64,000 nt of DNA from contig CAWBJO010000009.1 of assembly GCA_963789175.1 (NCBI GenBank), forward strand, positions 620,001 to 684,000, read 5' to 3'. This document shows positions 16,721 to 26,337 of this stretch, piece by piece (the stretch's first letter is position 1; each line of letters begins with the position of its first letter). The stretch comes from CAWBJO01 sp963789175 (GTDB lineage: Bacteria > Pseudomonadota > Alphaproteobacteria > Rhizobiales > Aestuariivirgaceae). The notes under the pieces are model-generated. The model ran no database searches and was not told the origin of the DNA. It saw nothing but the letters and a program-made list of their open reading frames with translations. Both the position numbers and the translations under genes were made by a program.

Positions 16721-18340
16721 CTACTGGACGTCCTTGGCGAAGATGTAGTCGTAGTTCACCGGGATGTGGATCGGGTCGGTGAACAGCGACGGATCGCCGC
16801 CGAGCCGCGCCGAATGATAGGTGAAGCGCTTCTCGTTGAAGACCGGCGCCCAGGGCGCGTCCTTCACGACGTCGTCGAAGATCGCCTTCCATTCGCCGAT
16901 GCGGGCCGGCTGATCCTCCGCCTTCACCTTGCCATCGGCGGCCGTCGCGCGGTCATCGAGGGCCTTGTTGCAGTATTTCGACCAGTTCCAGCCGCCCTCC
17001 ACCGCGCCGATACAGCCCAGGATGCCGTAGTAGAAGTTGGCGGGATCGGGGAAATCGGCGATCCAGGCCATGCCGCCCGACCAGATGAGCGGAGCCTTGC
17101 CCGATCCGCCGGCGGCGATCACCTCCGCCTGGGCGAGCGAGCGCAGCTCGGCCTTGATGCCCACCGCTGCCAGGTCCTGCTGGATCGCCTGGGCGATGCG
17201 CGGGTTGGGATCGACATTCATGGCATAGAGCTCGGTTGCAAACCCGTCGGGGTGGCCAGCCTCGGCGAGGAGCTTCTTCGCCCCCTCCGGATCGTAGGCG
17301 AAGCCCTTCTGCTCGGCATTGTAGCCAGGCATGGCGGGCGGCAACGCCTGGTTCGCAGGCTTGGCGCGGTTGTTGATGATCTTGACGACGCGGTCCTTGT
17401 TGATCGCCATGTTGATCGCCTGGCGCACCTTGACGTCGTCGAGCGGCGGCTGGGTGACGTTCATGGTGACGTAGCCGGTATGCAGCTGCTCGCCTTCGGC
17501 GATGAGCTCCTTGTTGGTCGGATCGCCCATGATCTCGGCGAACTGCGCCGGCGGGATGCCGTCGCCGAGGATATCGATCTCGCCGTTCTTGATGCGCAGC
17601 ACGGCGACGGTCGGATCCTGGCCGAACTCGAAGGTCAGCTTGTCGAGATAGGGAACGCCCTGCCGGAAGTAGTCCGGGTTGCGCTCGAGCACGAGTCGCT
17701 GGCCCGGCGCCCATTCGACGAACTTGAAGGCACCGGTGCCGACCGGCGCCTTGCCCCAATCGGCGCCGGCCTTCTCGACCTCTTCCTTCGGCACGACGTA
17801 GCCGAAGTTGATGGCCATGAGATGCAGGAAGGTGGCATCGGGGCGGGTAAGCGTGATGGTCACCGTCTTGTCGTCGGTGGCGACGACGCCGGACAATTCC
17901 GTCGACTTGCCGCCGACCATGTCGTCGTAGCCGGCGATGGCGCCGAAATAGCCGCCGCCGGGGCTCTGGGTCGACGGGTTGACGGCGCGCTCGAGGGAGT
18001 ACTTGACGTCGGCCGCCGTCATGACCCGCCCGTTGTGGAATTTGACGCCGTCGCGAAGCTTGAAGGTGTAGGTGAGGCCGTCGTCGGAGACGGTGTAGCT
18101 CTCGGCGAGGTCAGGCTCGAGCTCGGTCGTGCCCGGCTTGTAGTCCATGAGGCCGTCGAAGATCGACTTGATGACCGACCAGTTCTGCCAGTCGTAGCCG
18201 ACCTGGGGGTCGAGCGTCGTCAGATCGTTGTTGAAGGTCACGATGGCCGCCCCGCCCTGCTTGGGCTGCTCGGCGGCCATGGCGGTTCCGGTGACGAACA
18301 GCGCAGCCACGGCCGCGCCAGCAAAAAGCAGTTTTCTCAT
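16721..18340 (-). CDS. ABC transporter substrate-binding protein, family 5 (DppA/OppA type)
   Basis: A 539-residue periplasmic binding protein. The signal peptide is KLLFAGAAVAALFVTGTAMAA, and SBP_bac_5 features include TLDPQVGYDWQNWSVIKSIFDGL, YTFKLRDGVKFHNGR, VKYSLERAVNP and the C-terminal PWAPVFNEKRFTYHS. Family 5 proteins bind peptides, opines, glycosides or amides. The ATG at 18340 gives a standard signal peptide; upstream in-frame starts add no plausible leader. It follows the DppB-type permease by 49 bp and is followed by a hairpin. Ligand unknown, but the amidase neighbour hints at an amide. Confidence 0.93.
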   Translation of the reverse strand: MRKLLFAGAAVAALFVTGTAMAAEQPKQGGAAIVTFNNDLTTLDPQVGYDWQNWSVIKSIFDGLMDYKPGTTELEPDLAESYTVSDDGLTYTFKLRDGVKFHNGRVMTAADVKYSLERAVNPSTQSPGGGYFGAIAGYDDMVGGKSTELSGVVATDDKTVTITLTRPDATFLHLMAINFGYVVPKEEVEKAGADWGKAPVGTGAFKFVEWAPGQRLVLERNPDYFRQGVPYLDKLTFEFGQDPTVAVLRIKNGEIDILGDGIPPAQFAEIMGDPTNKELIAEGEQLHTGYVTMNVTQPPLDDVKVRQAINMAINKDRVVKIINNRAKPANQALPPAMPGYNAEQKGFAYDPEGAKKLLAEAGHPDGFATELYAMNVDPNPRIAQAIQQDLAAVGIKAELRSLAQAEVIAAGGSGKAPLIWSGGMAWIADFPDPANFYYGILGCIGAVEGGWNWSKYCNKALDDRATAADGKVKAEDQPARIGEWKAIFDDVVKDAPWAPVFNEKRFTYHSARLGGDPSLFTDPIHIPVNYDYIFAKDVQ

Positions 18341-18389
18341 GAGCCGGCTCCTCCCAAAGCCTATTAATTGTACGGTTGAAACCCGCATA

Positions 18390-19313
18390 TCAGCGCAAGC
18401 GGATGCGCGGGTCAATGAGGGGCGAAAGCAGGTCGGCCAGCAGGTTGCCGAGGATGATGAAGACGGCGGCGACGACGGTGACGCCCATGATGATGGGAAT
18501 GTCGAGCGACTGGATGGCCTGCCACATGAGCTGGCCGACGCCCGGCCAGCCAAACACGTTCTCGACCACGACGACGCCCGACATGAAGATGCCGACGTCG
18601 AGCCCGACCATGGCGACGATGGGGAGGACGGCGTTGCGCAAGCCGTGGCGCAGGAGGACGCTCAGCTCGGCGAGACCCTTGGCGCGCGCCGTGCGGATGT
18701 AGTCGTGGCGGAGGACCTCGACCATGGAGGAGCGCATCATGCGCGCATACCAGCCGCCGCCGGCGATACCGAGCGTCAGCGCGGGAAGAACGACATGGGA
18801 GAGGCTGCCGTAGCCGCTCAACGGGAACCAGCCGAGCAGGTAGGCGAATACGTAGAGCAGGAGAAGCCCGACGACGAACTGCGGCGCCGAGACGCCGGCG
18901 AGCGCCAGCACCATGGTCGCCTTGTCGGCCGCGGCGCCGCGCCTAGAGGCGGCGAAGATGCCCGCCGGGATGCCGATGAGAAGCTCGGCGAAGATGGCCG
19001 CCAGCATGAGCTGCAGGGTGGCGGGAAGCCGCGAGGCGATGAGATCGCCGACGGCGGTCTTGCGCGCGTAGGAATGGCCGAGGTCGCCCCGGGCGAGCCG
19101 CGACACATAGGTCAGGTACTGGACGGGCAGCGGCTTGTCGAGGCCGAGCTCCTTGCGGATGAGCTCGCGCGTCTGGGCTGTGGCGTTGCGGCCGGCAAGC
19201 ATCGCCGCCGGGTCGGCGGGAATGAGATAGGTGAGGCAGAACGCGACAAGCGTCACGCCGACGAGAATGACGAGCGAGGCGCCGAAGCGGCGGAGAAGGT
19301 AGGCGACCGTCAT
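18390..19313 (-). CDS. ABC transporter permease (DppB/OppB type)
   Basis: A 307-residue inner-membrane protein with an N-terminal helix (SLVILVGVTLVAFCLTYLIP), a periplasmic loop, five more helices and the inner-membrane EAA-like loop RHDYIRTARAKGLAELSVLLRHGLRNAVLP. This is the DppB pattern. The ATG overlaps the stop of the upstream DppC-type gene by 4 bp. With DppC it forms the membrane channel of the uptake system. Confidence 0.93.
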   Translation of the reverse strand: MTVAYLLRRFGASLVILVGVTLVAFCLTYLIPADPAAMLAGRNATAQTRELIRKELGLDKPLPVQYLTYVSRLARGDLGHSYARKTAVGDLIASRLPATLQLMLAAIFAELLIGIPAGIFAASRRGAAADKATMVLALAGVSAPQFVVGLLLLYVFAYLLGWFPLSGYGSLSHVVLPALTLGIAGGGWYARMMRSSMVEVLRHDYIRTARAKGLAELSVLLRHGLRNAVLPIVAMVGLDVGIFMSGVVVVENVFGWPGVGQLMWQAIQSLDIPIIMGVTVVAAVFIILGNLLADLLSPLIDPRIRLR

Positions 19314-20164
19314 GCGCGCCGCCCCCGCTGGGTCGGGTCGAGCGCATCCCTGAGCCCGTCGCCGACGAGGTTGAAGGCGAGCGCGACGACGAGGATGGCG
19401 ATGCCGGGGAAGAACACCATCCACGGCGCGTTCAGGAAATAGGATTGAGCCTCGAAGATCATCATGCCCCAGGCCGGCGTCGGCGGCTGCACGCCGCGGC
19501 CGAGAAACGACAGCATGGCCTCGAGAAGCACGGTCGTCGCGATGCCGAGGGTGCCGTAGACGACGATGGTCGGCACGAGATGGGGCAAGAGGTGGCGCAG
19601 GAGCACCCGGCCGGTGCCGGCGCCGAGGGCGCGGGCCGCCTCGATGAATTCCTTCTCGGACAGTGCGACCGTCTCGGTATAGACGATGCGGGCGGTTTGC
19701 ACCCAGTTCACCAGCGCGATGACGAGCACGATGATGGCGAGGCCGGGCTTCAGGATGGCGGCGAAGGCGATGGCGAGCAGAAGAGGCGGGAACGCCATCA
19801 TCAGATCCGTGAAGCGCATGATGGCGGCGCCGATGAAACCGCGCAGGAAGCCGGCGATCAGTCCGAGCCCGGTGCCGAGCACCACGGCGGCGCCGTTGGC
19901 GAGCACGCCGATGACCATCGAAGTCTGGGCGCCGAACAGGAGGCGGGAGAAGATGTCGCGGCCGAGCGTGTCGGTGCCCATCCAGAAGCGGGCGTTGGGG
20001 GGCAGCGGCTGGCCCTCGATCGTCAGCCCGTCGAAGAACTGCTCGTTCGGATCGAAGGGGGCGATGAGGTGCGCCGAGACGGCCGCCAGCACCGCAATCG
20101 CCACGATGACGAGGCCGCAGAGCGCCGCCCGGTCTTTGGAAAATCGTCGCCAGAAGTCGCGCAT
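19310..20164 (-). CDS. ABC transporter permease (DppC/OppC type), first gene of operon
   Basis: A 284-residue inner-membrane protein with an N-terminal OppC helix (LCGLVIVAIAVLAAVSAHLIAPFDP), GTDTLGRDIFSRLLFGAQTS, and the EAA loop ALSEKEFIEAARALGAGTGRVLLRHLLPH. The ATG at 20164 is chosen since it gives the standard short cytoplasmic start (MRDFWRRFSKDRAALC). It is the first gene of the seven-gene operon, divergent from the SIS-domain gene across 89 bp with no recognised operator. Gene order C-B-A-amidase-D-F-SDR is unusual compared with dppABCDF. Confidence 0.92.
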   Translation of the reverse strand: MRDFWRRFSKDRAALCGLVIVAIAVLAAVSAHLIAPFDPNEQFFDGLTIEGQPLPPNARFWMGTDTLGRDIFSRLLFGAQTSMVIGVLANGAAVVLGTGLGLIAGFLRGFIGAAIMRFTDLMMAFPPLLLAIAFAAILKPGLAIIVLVIALVNWVQTARIVYTETVALSEKEFIEAARALGAGTGRVLLRHLLPHLVPTIVVYGTLGIATTVLLEAMLSFLGRGVQPPTPAWGMMIFEAQSYFLNAPWMVFFPGIAILVVALAFNLVGDGLRDALDPTQRGRRA

Positions 20165-20253
20165 GAGGATTGGGAGCAAGCTTTGCGGTTGCCTCGCGGG
20201 CCCACGTCCGCTCAAACTAGCACGAACGGAAATCAGGTGAAGGGCGGTTTTCG

Positions 20254-21276
20254 ATGACCACGGCGATGGCGCGCGAGACCGCGGAGGCACCCGAAGCCGT
20301 GGCGCGCGGGCTCGAGGCGAACGCGGGCGCACTGCGCGACCTGGCCCGCCGCCTCGTCGCGAGGCCGCCGGCGGTCGTCGTCACGTCGGCGCGCGGCAGC
20401 TCCGATCACGCGGCGAACTATCTCAAGTATCTCGTCGAGATCCTCCTGGGAATTCCGTGCGCGTCGATGGGCGCGTCCGTCGTGTCGATCTACGATTCGC
20501 CCCTCCGGGTGAAGGACGCTCTCGTCGTCACCGTGTCGCAATCGGGACGGAGCCCCGACATCCTGGCGTTCCAGGAGACGGCACGGCGGCGGGGCGGGCT
20601 GACGGTCGCGCTGGTGAACGATCAAACGTCCCCCCTGGCGCAGGGCGCCGACATCTGCCTACCGCTCAACGCCGGCGCGGAAACGAGCGTCGCGGCGACG
20701 AAGTCGTTCATCGCCAGCCTCGCCGCGATCGCCGCGCTCGTCGGCGCGTGGGCCGAAGATGAAAATCTGGCGCGGGCCGTCGCGGGACTGCCCGAAACGC
20801 TCGCGCGGGCGCTCGACTACCGATGGGAGGCGGCGGAGCCTGTGCTGGTGGAGGCGCGATCGCTCTACACGCTCGGACGGGGGCCCGCATTCCCCGTCGC
20901 GCAGGAGGCGGCCCTCAAGCTCAAGGAGACGTGCGGGCTCCATGCCGAGGCCTATTCGTCGGCCGAGGTCATGCACGGTCCCCTGGAACTGGTCGGCGCT
21001 TCCTTCCCGGTCGTCGTCTTCGCGCCCGGCGACGCGGCGCGGCCGACGACGGTCGACACCATCGCGCGCCTGAGGCGCACCGGCGCGCATGTGATGGCCG
21101 TCGAGCCGGGCACCGCTTCGGCCGGGCGGCTCGCCTATCCGCCGAGCGGCCATCCGTTCGTCGATCCCATCGTCATGGCGCAGGTCTTCTACCGCCTCGC
21201 CGAAACGGTGGCGCAGGCGCGCGGCCACGACCCCGACCGCCCGCGCTGGCTGAGCAAGGTCACCAAGACGACGTGA
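20254..21276 (+). CDS. SIS-domain sugar-phosphate protein (NagB-II/AgaS/GlmS C-domain type)
   Basis: A 340-residue protein with two tandem SIS domains like the isomerase half of GlmS. SARGSSDHAANYLKYLVE and VTVSQSGRSPDILAF are in the first, and LGRGPAFPVAQEAALKLKETCGLHAEAYSSAEVMHGP in the second. Members include glucosamine-6-phosphate deaminases (NagB-II) and fructoselysine- or galactosamine-phosphate enzymes. No glutaminase domain is present. It is followed by an SDR 15 bp downstream and is divergent from the ABC operon. Amino-sugar deaminase activity is plausible but not proven; no nagA is nearby. Confidence 0.88.
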   Translation: MTTAMARETAEAPEAVARGLEANAGALRDLARRLVARPPAVVVTSARGSSDHAANYLKYLVEILLGIPCASMGASVVSIYDSPLRVKDALVVTVSQSGRSPDILAFQETARRRGGLTVALVNDQTSPLAQGADICLPLNAGAETSVAATKSFIASLAAIAALVGAWAEDENLARAVAGLPETLARALDYRWEAAEPVLVEARSLYTLGRGPAFPVAQEAALKLKETCGLHAEAYSSAEVMHGPLELVGASFPVVVFAPGDAARPTTVDTIARLRRTGAHVMAVEPGTASAGRLAYPPSGHPFVDPIVMAQVFYRLAETVAQARGHDPDRPRWLSKVTKTT

Positions 21277-21290
21277 GGAGAAAAAGCTCC

Positions 21291-22079
21291 ATGGACGCAA
21301 CGCTCGAGGACCAGCTCACCATCCCCGATCTTCGCGGCAAATGCGTTCTCGTCACCGGCGCGTCGACGGGAATCGGTGCGGCCGTGGCGCGCGGCTTCGC
21401 AGCCCAGGGCGCAAAGGTGGCGCTGCACTACCACGCCAGCGAGGCCGCGGCGCGCGACGTCGCCGATGCAATCGCGGGCGGCGGCGGCGAGGTCTTCCTG
21501 GTGCGCGGCGACGTCTCGGATTCAAAGCAGGTGGCGCGGGTCGTCGAGGAGAGCCTCGGCCATCTCGGGCGCCTCGACGAACTCGTCAACAATGCCGGGC
21601 TGATGCTGGGGCGCGTCGCCTATGCCGACATCACCGACGAGCACTACGACGCCGTCATGAACCTCAATGCCAGGTCGGTCATCGCCGCATGCCGTGCCGC
21701 CATTCCGGCCCTCAAGAAGAACGGCGGCTTCATCATCAACACCTCGTCGGTCGCGGCGCGCAACGGCGCCGGCGGCGGGGCGGGACTGTACGGCTCGGCG
21801 AAGGCGTTCGTCTCGAACGTGACGCGCGGCATGGCGAAGGAGCTGATCGGATTCGGCATCCGGGTGAACGCGGTGGCGCCAGGCTTCATCGCGACGCGCT
21901 TCCACGAACGCTACTCGACGCCCGCCCAGTTCGAAGCACAGGTCGCGATGATCCCGCAGGGACGTCCCGGCACGCCGGACGACCTCGTCGGCGCCTATCT
22001 CTTCCTCGCGTCCGAACGCCTCTCGGGATACGTCATCGGCCAGGTCATCGAGGTCAATGGCGGGCAACTCATGCCGTAG
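21291..22079 (+). CDS. Short-chain dehydrogenase/reductase
   Basis: A 262-residue classical SDR: cofactor motif VTGASTGIGAAVARGF near residue 23, NNAG near residue 99, catalytic residues in INTSSVAARNGAGGGAGLYGSAKAF and the C-terminal GQVIEVNGGQLMP. GAGG lies about 10 nt before the ATG. It probably forms an operon with the SIS-domain gene. Its end overlaps the convergent MFS gene by 11 bp. Substrate unknown; a sugar or sugar alcohol is a guess from the neighbour. Confidence 0.9.
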   Translation: MDATLEDQLTIPDLRGKCVLVTGASTGIGAAVARGFAAQGAKVALHYHASEAAARDVADAIAGGGGEVFLVRGDVSDSKQVARVVEESLGHLGRLDELVNNAGLMLGRVAYADITDEHYDAVMNLNARSVIAACRAAIPALKKNGGFIINTSSVAARNGAGGGAGLYGSAKAFVSNVTRGMAKELIGFGIRVNAVAPGFIATRFHERYSTPAQFEAQVAMIPQGRPGTPDDLVGAYLFLASERLSGYVIGQVIEVNGGQLMP

Positions 22080-23307
22080 GCCGGCCATCGGGGGAATGCG
22101 GCGCGCGCTGCGTCCAGTAAACCGTGGCGATGGACGCAAGGCCGAGGGCCGCAAAGCCGAACGCCAGCGGAAACAGGGTGCCGTCGAACCAGACACCGAT
22201 GAGCGTGCCGAGCGCCAGCGATATGAAGGTGGTCAGCGAACCGATGACCGCGGAGGCGACGCCGGCGATGTGTCCCAAGGGCTCCATGGCGAGAGCGTTG
22301 AAGTTGCCGAACAGCACGCCGACGCAGAAGAAGCAGAGCAGCAGGTAGGCCATCGCCACGACCAGGGGCGGGATGCCGTTCGAGACTATGGTGACGACGG
22401 CAAAGACGAGCGAGGCGGCGACGAGGACGCGCAGCGCCAGATTGCACAGGTAGCGCATGCCGAGCCGCATCACCAGGCGGGCGTTGACCGCCGATGAAAC
22501 GCCGATCGACAGAGCGAGAGCGCCGAAATAGACGGGGAACAGCGCGCCCTGGTCATAGAGGTCCTGGAAGATCTGCTGCGAGGAGTTGAGATAGCCGACG
22601 AAGGCGCCGAACATGAATCCGGCCGCCAGGGTGTAGCCGAAGGCGACGCGATTGGTGCAGGTCTCGACGATGGCGCGGCCGATGCGCACGAACGAGAACG
22701 GTGCGCGGCGCTCGCGGGGCAGCGTCTCGGGCTGGCGGCGCCAGAACCAGACCAGCACGAGAACGGCCAGGGCGAGCAGCAATACGAAGATGGCGCGCCA
22801 CGGAGCGACGGCGAGGACGAGCTGGCCGAGGAGCGGAGCGAAGACCGGCACCAGGATGAACACCGTCATGGTGAGCGACATGACGCGGGCCATGGCGCGG
22901 CCCTGATAGAGATCGCGCACCATGGCGACGCTGACGACGCGCGGCGCGGCGGCACCGGCGCCCTGCAGGAAGCGGCCGACGAGCATGAGATGAAAGGTCG
23001 GCGCGAAGATCGAGATGCAGCAGCCGACGATGAACAGCCAGACGCCGGCATAGATGGTGGCCTTGCGGCCCAGGCTGTCGGACAGCGGGCCGTAGATCAT
23101 CTGGGCGGCGGCGAGCCCGAGGAAGAGCGAGGAGATGATGAGCTGGCGATCGTTGTCGCGCGGCGCGCCGAGCTCGGCGGCGATCGCCGGAAGCGCCGGC
23201 AGCATGGCGTCGATCGACAGCGCCACGAGCGAGATCATCAGGGCGACGAGCACCACGAATTCAGGCCGTGCCTCGCCCTTGTCCGCCGCGACCCCACTTG
23301 CCGTCAT
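22069..23307 (-). CDS. Bcr/CflA-family MFS drug exporter
   Basis: A 412-residue, 12-helix MFS protein of the DHA1/Bcr-CflA type. The N-terminal helix holds SIDAMLPALPAIAAEL, motif A is YGPLSDSLGRKATIYAG, and the antiporter motif C region lies in GAGAAAPRVVSVAMVRDLYQG. These proteins export bicyclomycin, chloramphenicol, sulfonamide or cysteine-like compounds using the proton gradient. It is convergent with the SDR gene. No regulator is adjacent. Substrate unknown. Confidence 0.9.
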   Translation of the reverse strand: MTASGVAADKGEARPEFVVLVALMISLVALSIDAMLPALPAIAAELGAPRDNDRQLIISSLFLGLAAAQMIYGPLSDSLGRKATIYAGVWLFIVGCCISIFAPTFHLMLVGRFLQGAGAAAPRVVSVAMVRDLYQGRAMARVMSLTMTVFILVPVFAPLLGQLVLAVAPWRAIFVLLLALAVLVLVWFWRRQPETLPRERRAPFSFVRIGRAIVETCTNRVAFGYTLAAGFMFGAFVGYLNSSQQIFQDLYDQGALFPVYFGALALSIGVSSAVNARLVMRLGMRYLCNLALRVLVAASLVFAVVTIVSNGIPPLVVAMAYLLLCFFCVGVLFGNFNALAMEPLGHIAGVASAVIGSLTTFISLALGTLIGVWFDGTLFPLAFGFAALGLASIATVYWTQRAPHSPDGRPTA

Positions 23308-23415
23308 GTGCCCAGACCTCGGTTCTTCCCAGCCTGCCTAGCGTCTTTTTCGGAGATGGCGCCAGTGGCGCCGATGCATGGCAGGTCTGTGGCGAGCTTA
23401 AGCGGCGCCGCGGAC

Positions 23416-24825
23416 TCAGATTCCGGCGCCGGTGAAGTTCAGGATGATGCGCGCCCCAGGGTTCGGCCCGGAGGCATTGACGGTCTCGGTACTGACCTGC
23501 GCATCGAGGCTCATGGCCAGCGCCCGCACCACGTCGAGACCGAGGCCGCTGCGGCGCCGCACGGTCGGAATCCCGACGCCGTCGTCCTCGATGGTGAGGC
23601 GGGTCGGGGCGTTGTCCTTGCCGCCGTTGAGGGTGATCCGGATGCTGCCGGCGCGGTTGTCGGGAAAGGCGTATTTCAGAGCATTGCTCACCAGCTCGTG
23701 GAGGATGACGCCGATGCTCACGGCGGTGCGGCTCGGCGCGCTCACGGGCTCGGCGGCGACGGAGATGTCGATGCGGCTCTCGCGCGCCAGGGCGGAGCGG
23801 ATATCGGCGACGAGATTCTCGAGGAGGGAATCGACCTGGACGACGTCGGAGGTCCCCGAGAGGCGCAAGCGCCGCTGGGCGCTCGCCATGGCCTGGACCC
23901 GGGCGCGGGCGGCGGCCAGCGCCTCCTTCGCTTCGGGATGCTCGGTGCGGTCGGCCTGCAGACCCAGGAAAGACGACACCATCTGCATGCTGTTGCCCAC
24001 CCGGTGGTTGATCTCGTTCAGAAGCACCTGCATCTGCTCGCTCTCGCGCTGGAGGTCATGGGTCGCCCGTTCCAGGCTTTCGGTGCGCTCGCGCACCAGG
24101 CGCTCGAGCATCTCGTTGCTGACCACGAGCTCGGATTCCCGCTCGCGCGCCCGGCGCAGCTGGGCGAGCGAGGCGATCACGGCGGCGCCGAGCAGCAGGA
24201 CCGAGAGCGCCAGGGCGAGGGACGTTCCGACCAGAAGCCACTGCCGGTTGCGGCTGGAAACGCCGCGGATGTCCATGAGGCCGGACGTCTGGTAGTCGGC
24301 GAGCTGGCGCAGGGACCCGCGGATCGCCTGCATGAGCGCCCGGCTTTCCGGCGCATCGGCGATGGCGAGCGCTTCGGCAGTGCGGCCCGCCGCCTTCAGT
24401 TCAGCCGTTGTCCGCAATTCGGCGAGCTTGCCGCCGATCGCCGCCTCGACGCGGCCCAAGATGCCCTGCTGGCGCTCGTCTTCCGGAGTGAGCTGCTTCA
24501 TTTCCACAACGTGTCCGGGGATGGCCTTGGCGGCGCGCTGCAACTGGTCGAGATAGGCCGGCTCGCCGGTCAGCAGGTAGCCGCGCTGGCCGGCGTCGGC
24601 ATCCTGGACCGCATCCATCACCTGGAACGTCGACTGCCGCCAGTCGGACAGGCGCATGCCGGCGGCGGCGGCGTCATCGAGGCTGCGCGTCAGATATGCA
24701 ATGGTGGCGGCAACGCCGAGGAGCGCCCCGAGCCCGGCGAGGAACAGGACGGCGCCGGCGCTCTCGGTCTTCCAGCCGAATCGTGGACCAGGACGAGGCA
24801 GCAAACCCCTCCACACAGGCGGCAT
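23416..24825 (-). CDS. Membrane CHASE3-domain HisKA_2 sensor histidine kinase
   Basis: A 469-residue kinase. A first membrane helix (about 25-45) is followed by a periplasmic CHASE3 domain (about 47-195; QVMDAVQDADAGQRGYLLTGE) and a second helix (about 198-222). A coiled-coil segment then leads to the HisKA_2 box LLNEINHRVGNSMQMVSSFL and an ATPase domain with LHELVSNALKYAFP. HisKA_2/HWE kinases in Alphaproteobacteria often feed PhyR-type regulators. No response regulator is adjacent, so this orphan kinase could act on PhyR at 8.7 kb. That link is inference. The ATG at 24825 is used; a GTG immediately before it is equally possible. Confidence 0.9.
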   Translation of the reverse strand: MPPVWRGLLPRPGPRFGWKTESAGAVLFLAGLGALLGVAATIAYLTRSLDDAAAAGMRLSDWRQSTFQVMDAVQDADAGQRGYLLTGEPAYLDQLQRAAKAIPGHVVEMKQLTPEDERQQGILGRVEAAIGGKLAELRTTAELKAAGRTAEALAIADAPESRALMQAIRGSLRQLADYQTSGLMDIRGVSSRNRQWLLVGTSLALALSVLLLGAAVIASLAQLRRARERESELVVSNEMLERLVRERTESLERATHDLQRESEQMQVLLNEINHRVGNSMQMVSSFLGLQADRTEHPEAKEALAAARARVQAMASAQRRLRLSGTSDVVQVDSLLENLVADIRSALARESRIDISVAAEPVSAPSRTAVSIGVILHELVSNALKYAFPDNRAGSIRITLNGGKDNAPTRLTIEDDGVGIPTVRRRSGLGLDVVRALAMSLDAQVSTETVNASGPNPGARIILNFTGAGI

Positions 24826-24969
24826 CACGCGTCATGCATCGCCGTCAGGCACTCTTAGCATCGCGGGGACAAACTGCAAGACGTGACGATACGGCAGCTG
24901 CAAGGCAGGGCGGCGGTGAATATATTGCGGGGCGACGTTCTCTTCCGCGCGAGCTAAGGGAGATCAGGC

Positions 24970-26334
24970 TTGGATACGTTCATGCTCTCTCGCATGCAGT
25001 TTGCGGCGAACATCACTTTTCACATCCTGTTCCCGGCGATCACCATCGCGCTTGCCTGGTTCCTGGTGTTGTTCAAGGTGCAGCACGATCGCGGCGGCGG
25101 CACGGCCTGGATGGACTGCTACCGCTTCTGGGTGCGGATCTTCGCCCTGTGCTTCGCGCTCGGCGTCGTCAGCGGCGTCACCATGTCGTTCCAGTTCGGC
25201 ACCAACTGGCCGGGATACATGAACACGGTCGGCAACGTCGCCGGCCCCCTCCTCGCCTACGAGGTGCTGACGGCCTTCTTTCTCGAAGCGACCTTCCTCG
25301 GCATCATGCTGTTCGGGGCCAACCGCGTCACGAACCGCGTCCACACGCTGTCGACCATCCTCGTGGCGATCGGAACGACGCTCTCCGCCTTCTGGATCCT
25401 GGCCCTCAATTCGTGGATGCAGACGCCAGCCGGCTTCACGATGGTGGATGGCAAGGCGCACGTCGCCAGCTGGACCGCCGTCCTCTTCAACCCCTCCATG
25501 CCGTACCGGCTGACGCACATGCTGCTGGCGTCCGGCCTCACGGCATCGTTCCTGATCGCCGGCGTATCGGCCTATCGACGGCTCAAGGGCGACACGGCCA
25601 ACAGCGTGACGCTGGCCTTGCGAACCGGCCTCTACACGGCGGCCATCCTCATCCCGATCCAGATCTACGTCGGCGACCGGCACGGGCTCAACACGCTGGA
25701 GCACCAGCCCGCGAAGGTCGCGGCGATGGAAGGCCTATGGGAGACGGGCCGCGGCGTTCCGGCGCTTCTGTTCGCCGTTCCCGACGAGGAGCGGCGCGGC
25801 AACCGCTTCGCGATCGGGATTCCCAAGCTCACGAGCCTGATCCTCACGCACGACCTCGACGGGGAGGTCAGGGGCCTCAACGATTTCCGCGGCGACCATC
25901 CGCCGGTGGCACCGGTGTTCTACGCGTTCCGCATCATGGTCGCGACCGGGCTCCTGATGCTCGCCGTGTCGTGGTTCGGGGCATGGCAGATGATGCGGCA
26001 AGGCGATCTTTCCCGGTGGATGGCGCGGATCATGGTCGCCATGACGTTCTCGGGCTGGGTCGCCGTGGTCGCGGGCTGGTACACGACGGAGATCGGCCGC
26101 CAGCCATGGCTGGCGCACGGAATCCTGAAGACGGCGGATGCCGTCTCCGCCCTCCCCGCGCCGGCGGTGGGCGGCACGCTCCTCATGTATCTCTCGCTCT
26201 ACGCGGTGCTGATCGTCGCTTTCATCTCCGTCGTCTTCTACCTTGCGCGCCACGCGCAGGATGCGCAGCGCCCGCTGACGCCCGTGCCGGGGACGCCGGC
26301 GAGCGCGCCGCCGCTCGGCGCCGAGGGAGGTTGA
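24970..26334 (+). CDS. cydA: Cytochrome bd-type quinol oxidase subunit I (cyanide-insensitive type)
   Basis: A 454-residue CydA/CioA. Expected haem ligands are visible: His in ANITFHILFPAI (b595), His in YRLTHMLLASG (b558) and Met in the amino-terminal half of the b558 site. The segment GWYTTEIGRQPW is the conserved quinol oxidase signature. The Q-loop between helices VI and VII is short, as in CIO-type oxidases, where oxygen is reduced with quinol without proton pumping. The start is TTG, chosen because AAGGGAG lies 8 nt upstream; an ATG four codons in is possible. cydB follows 3 bp later. Confidence 0.93.
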   Translation: MDTFMLSRMQFAANITFHILFPAITIALAWFLVLFKVQHDRGGGTAWMDCYRFWVRIFALCFALGVVSGVTMSFQFGTNWPGYMNTVGNVAGPLLAYEVLTAFFLEATFLGIMLFGANRVTNRVHTLSTILVAIGTTLSAFWILALNSWMQTPAGFTMVDGKAHVASWTAVLFNPSMPYRLTHMLLASGLTASFLIAGVSAYRRLKGDTANSVTLALRTGLYTAAILIPIQIYVGDRHGLNTLEHQPAKVAAMEGLWETGRGVPALLFAVPDEERRGNRFAIGIPKLTSLILTHDLDGEVRGLNDFRGDHPPVAPVFYAFRIMVATGLLMLAVSWFGAWQMMRQGDLSRWMARIMVAMTFSGWVAVVAGWYTTEIGRQPWLAHGILKTADAVSALPAPAVGGTLLMYLSLYAVLIVAFISVVFYLARHAQDAQRPLTPVPGTPASAPPLGAEGG

Positions 26335-26337
26335 GGC

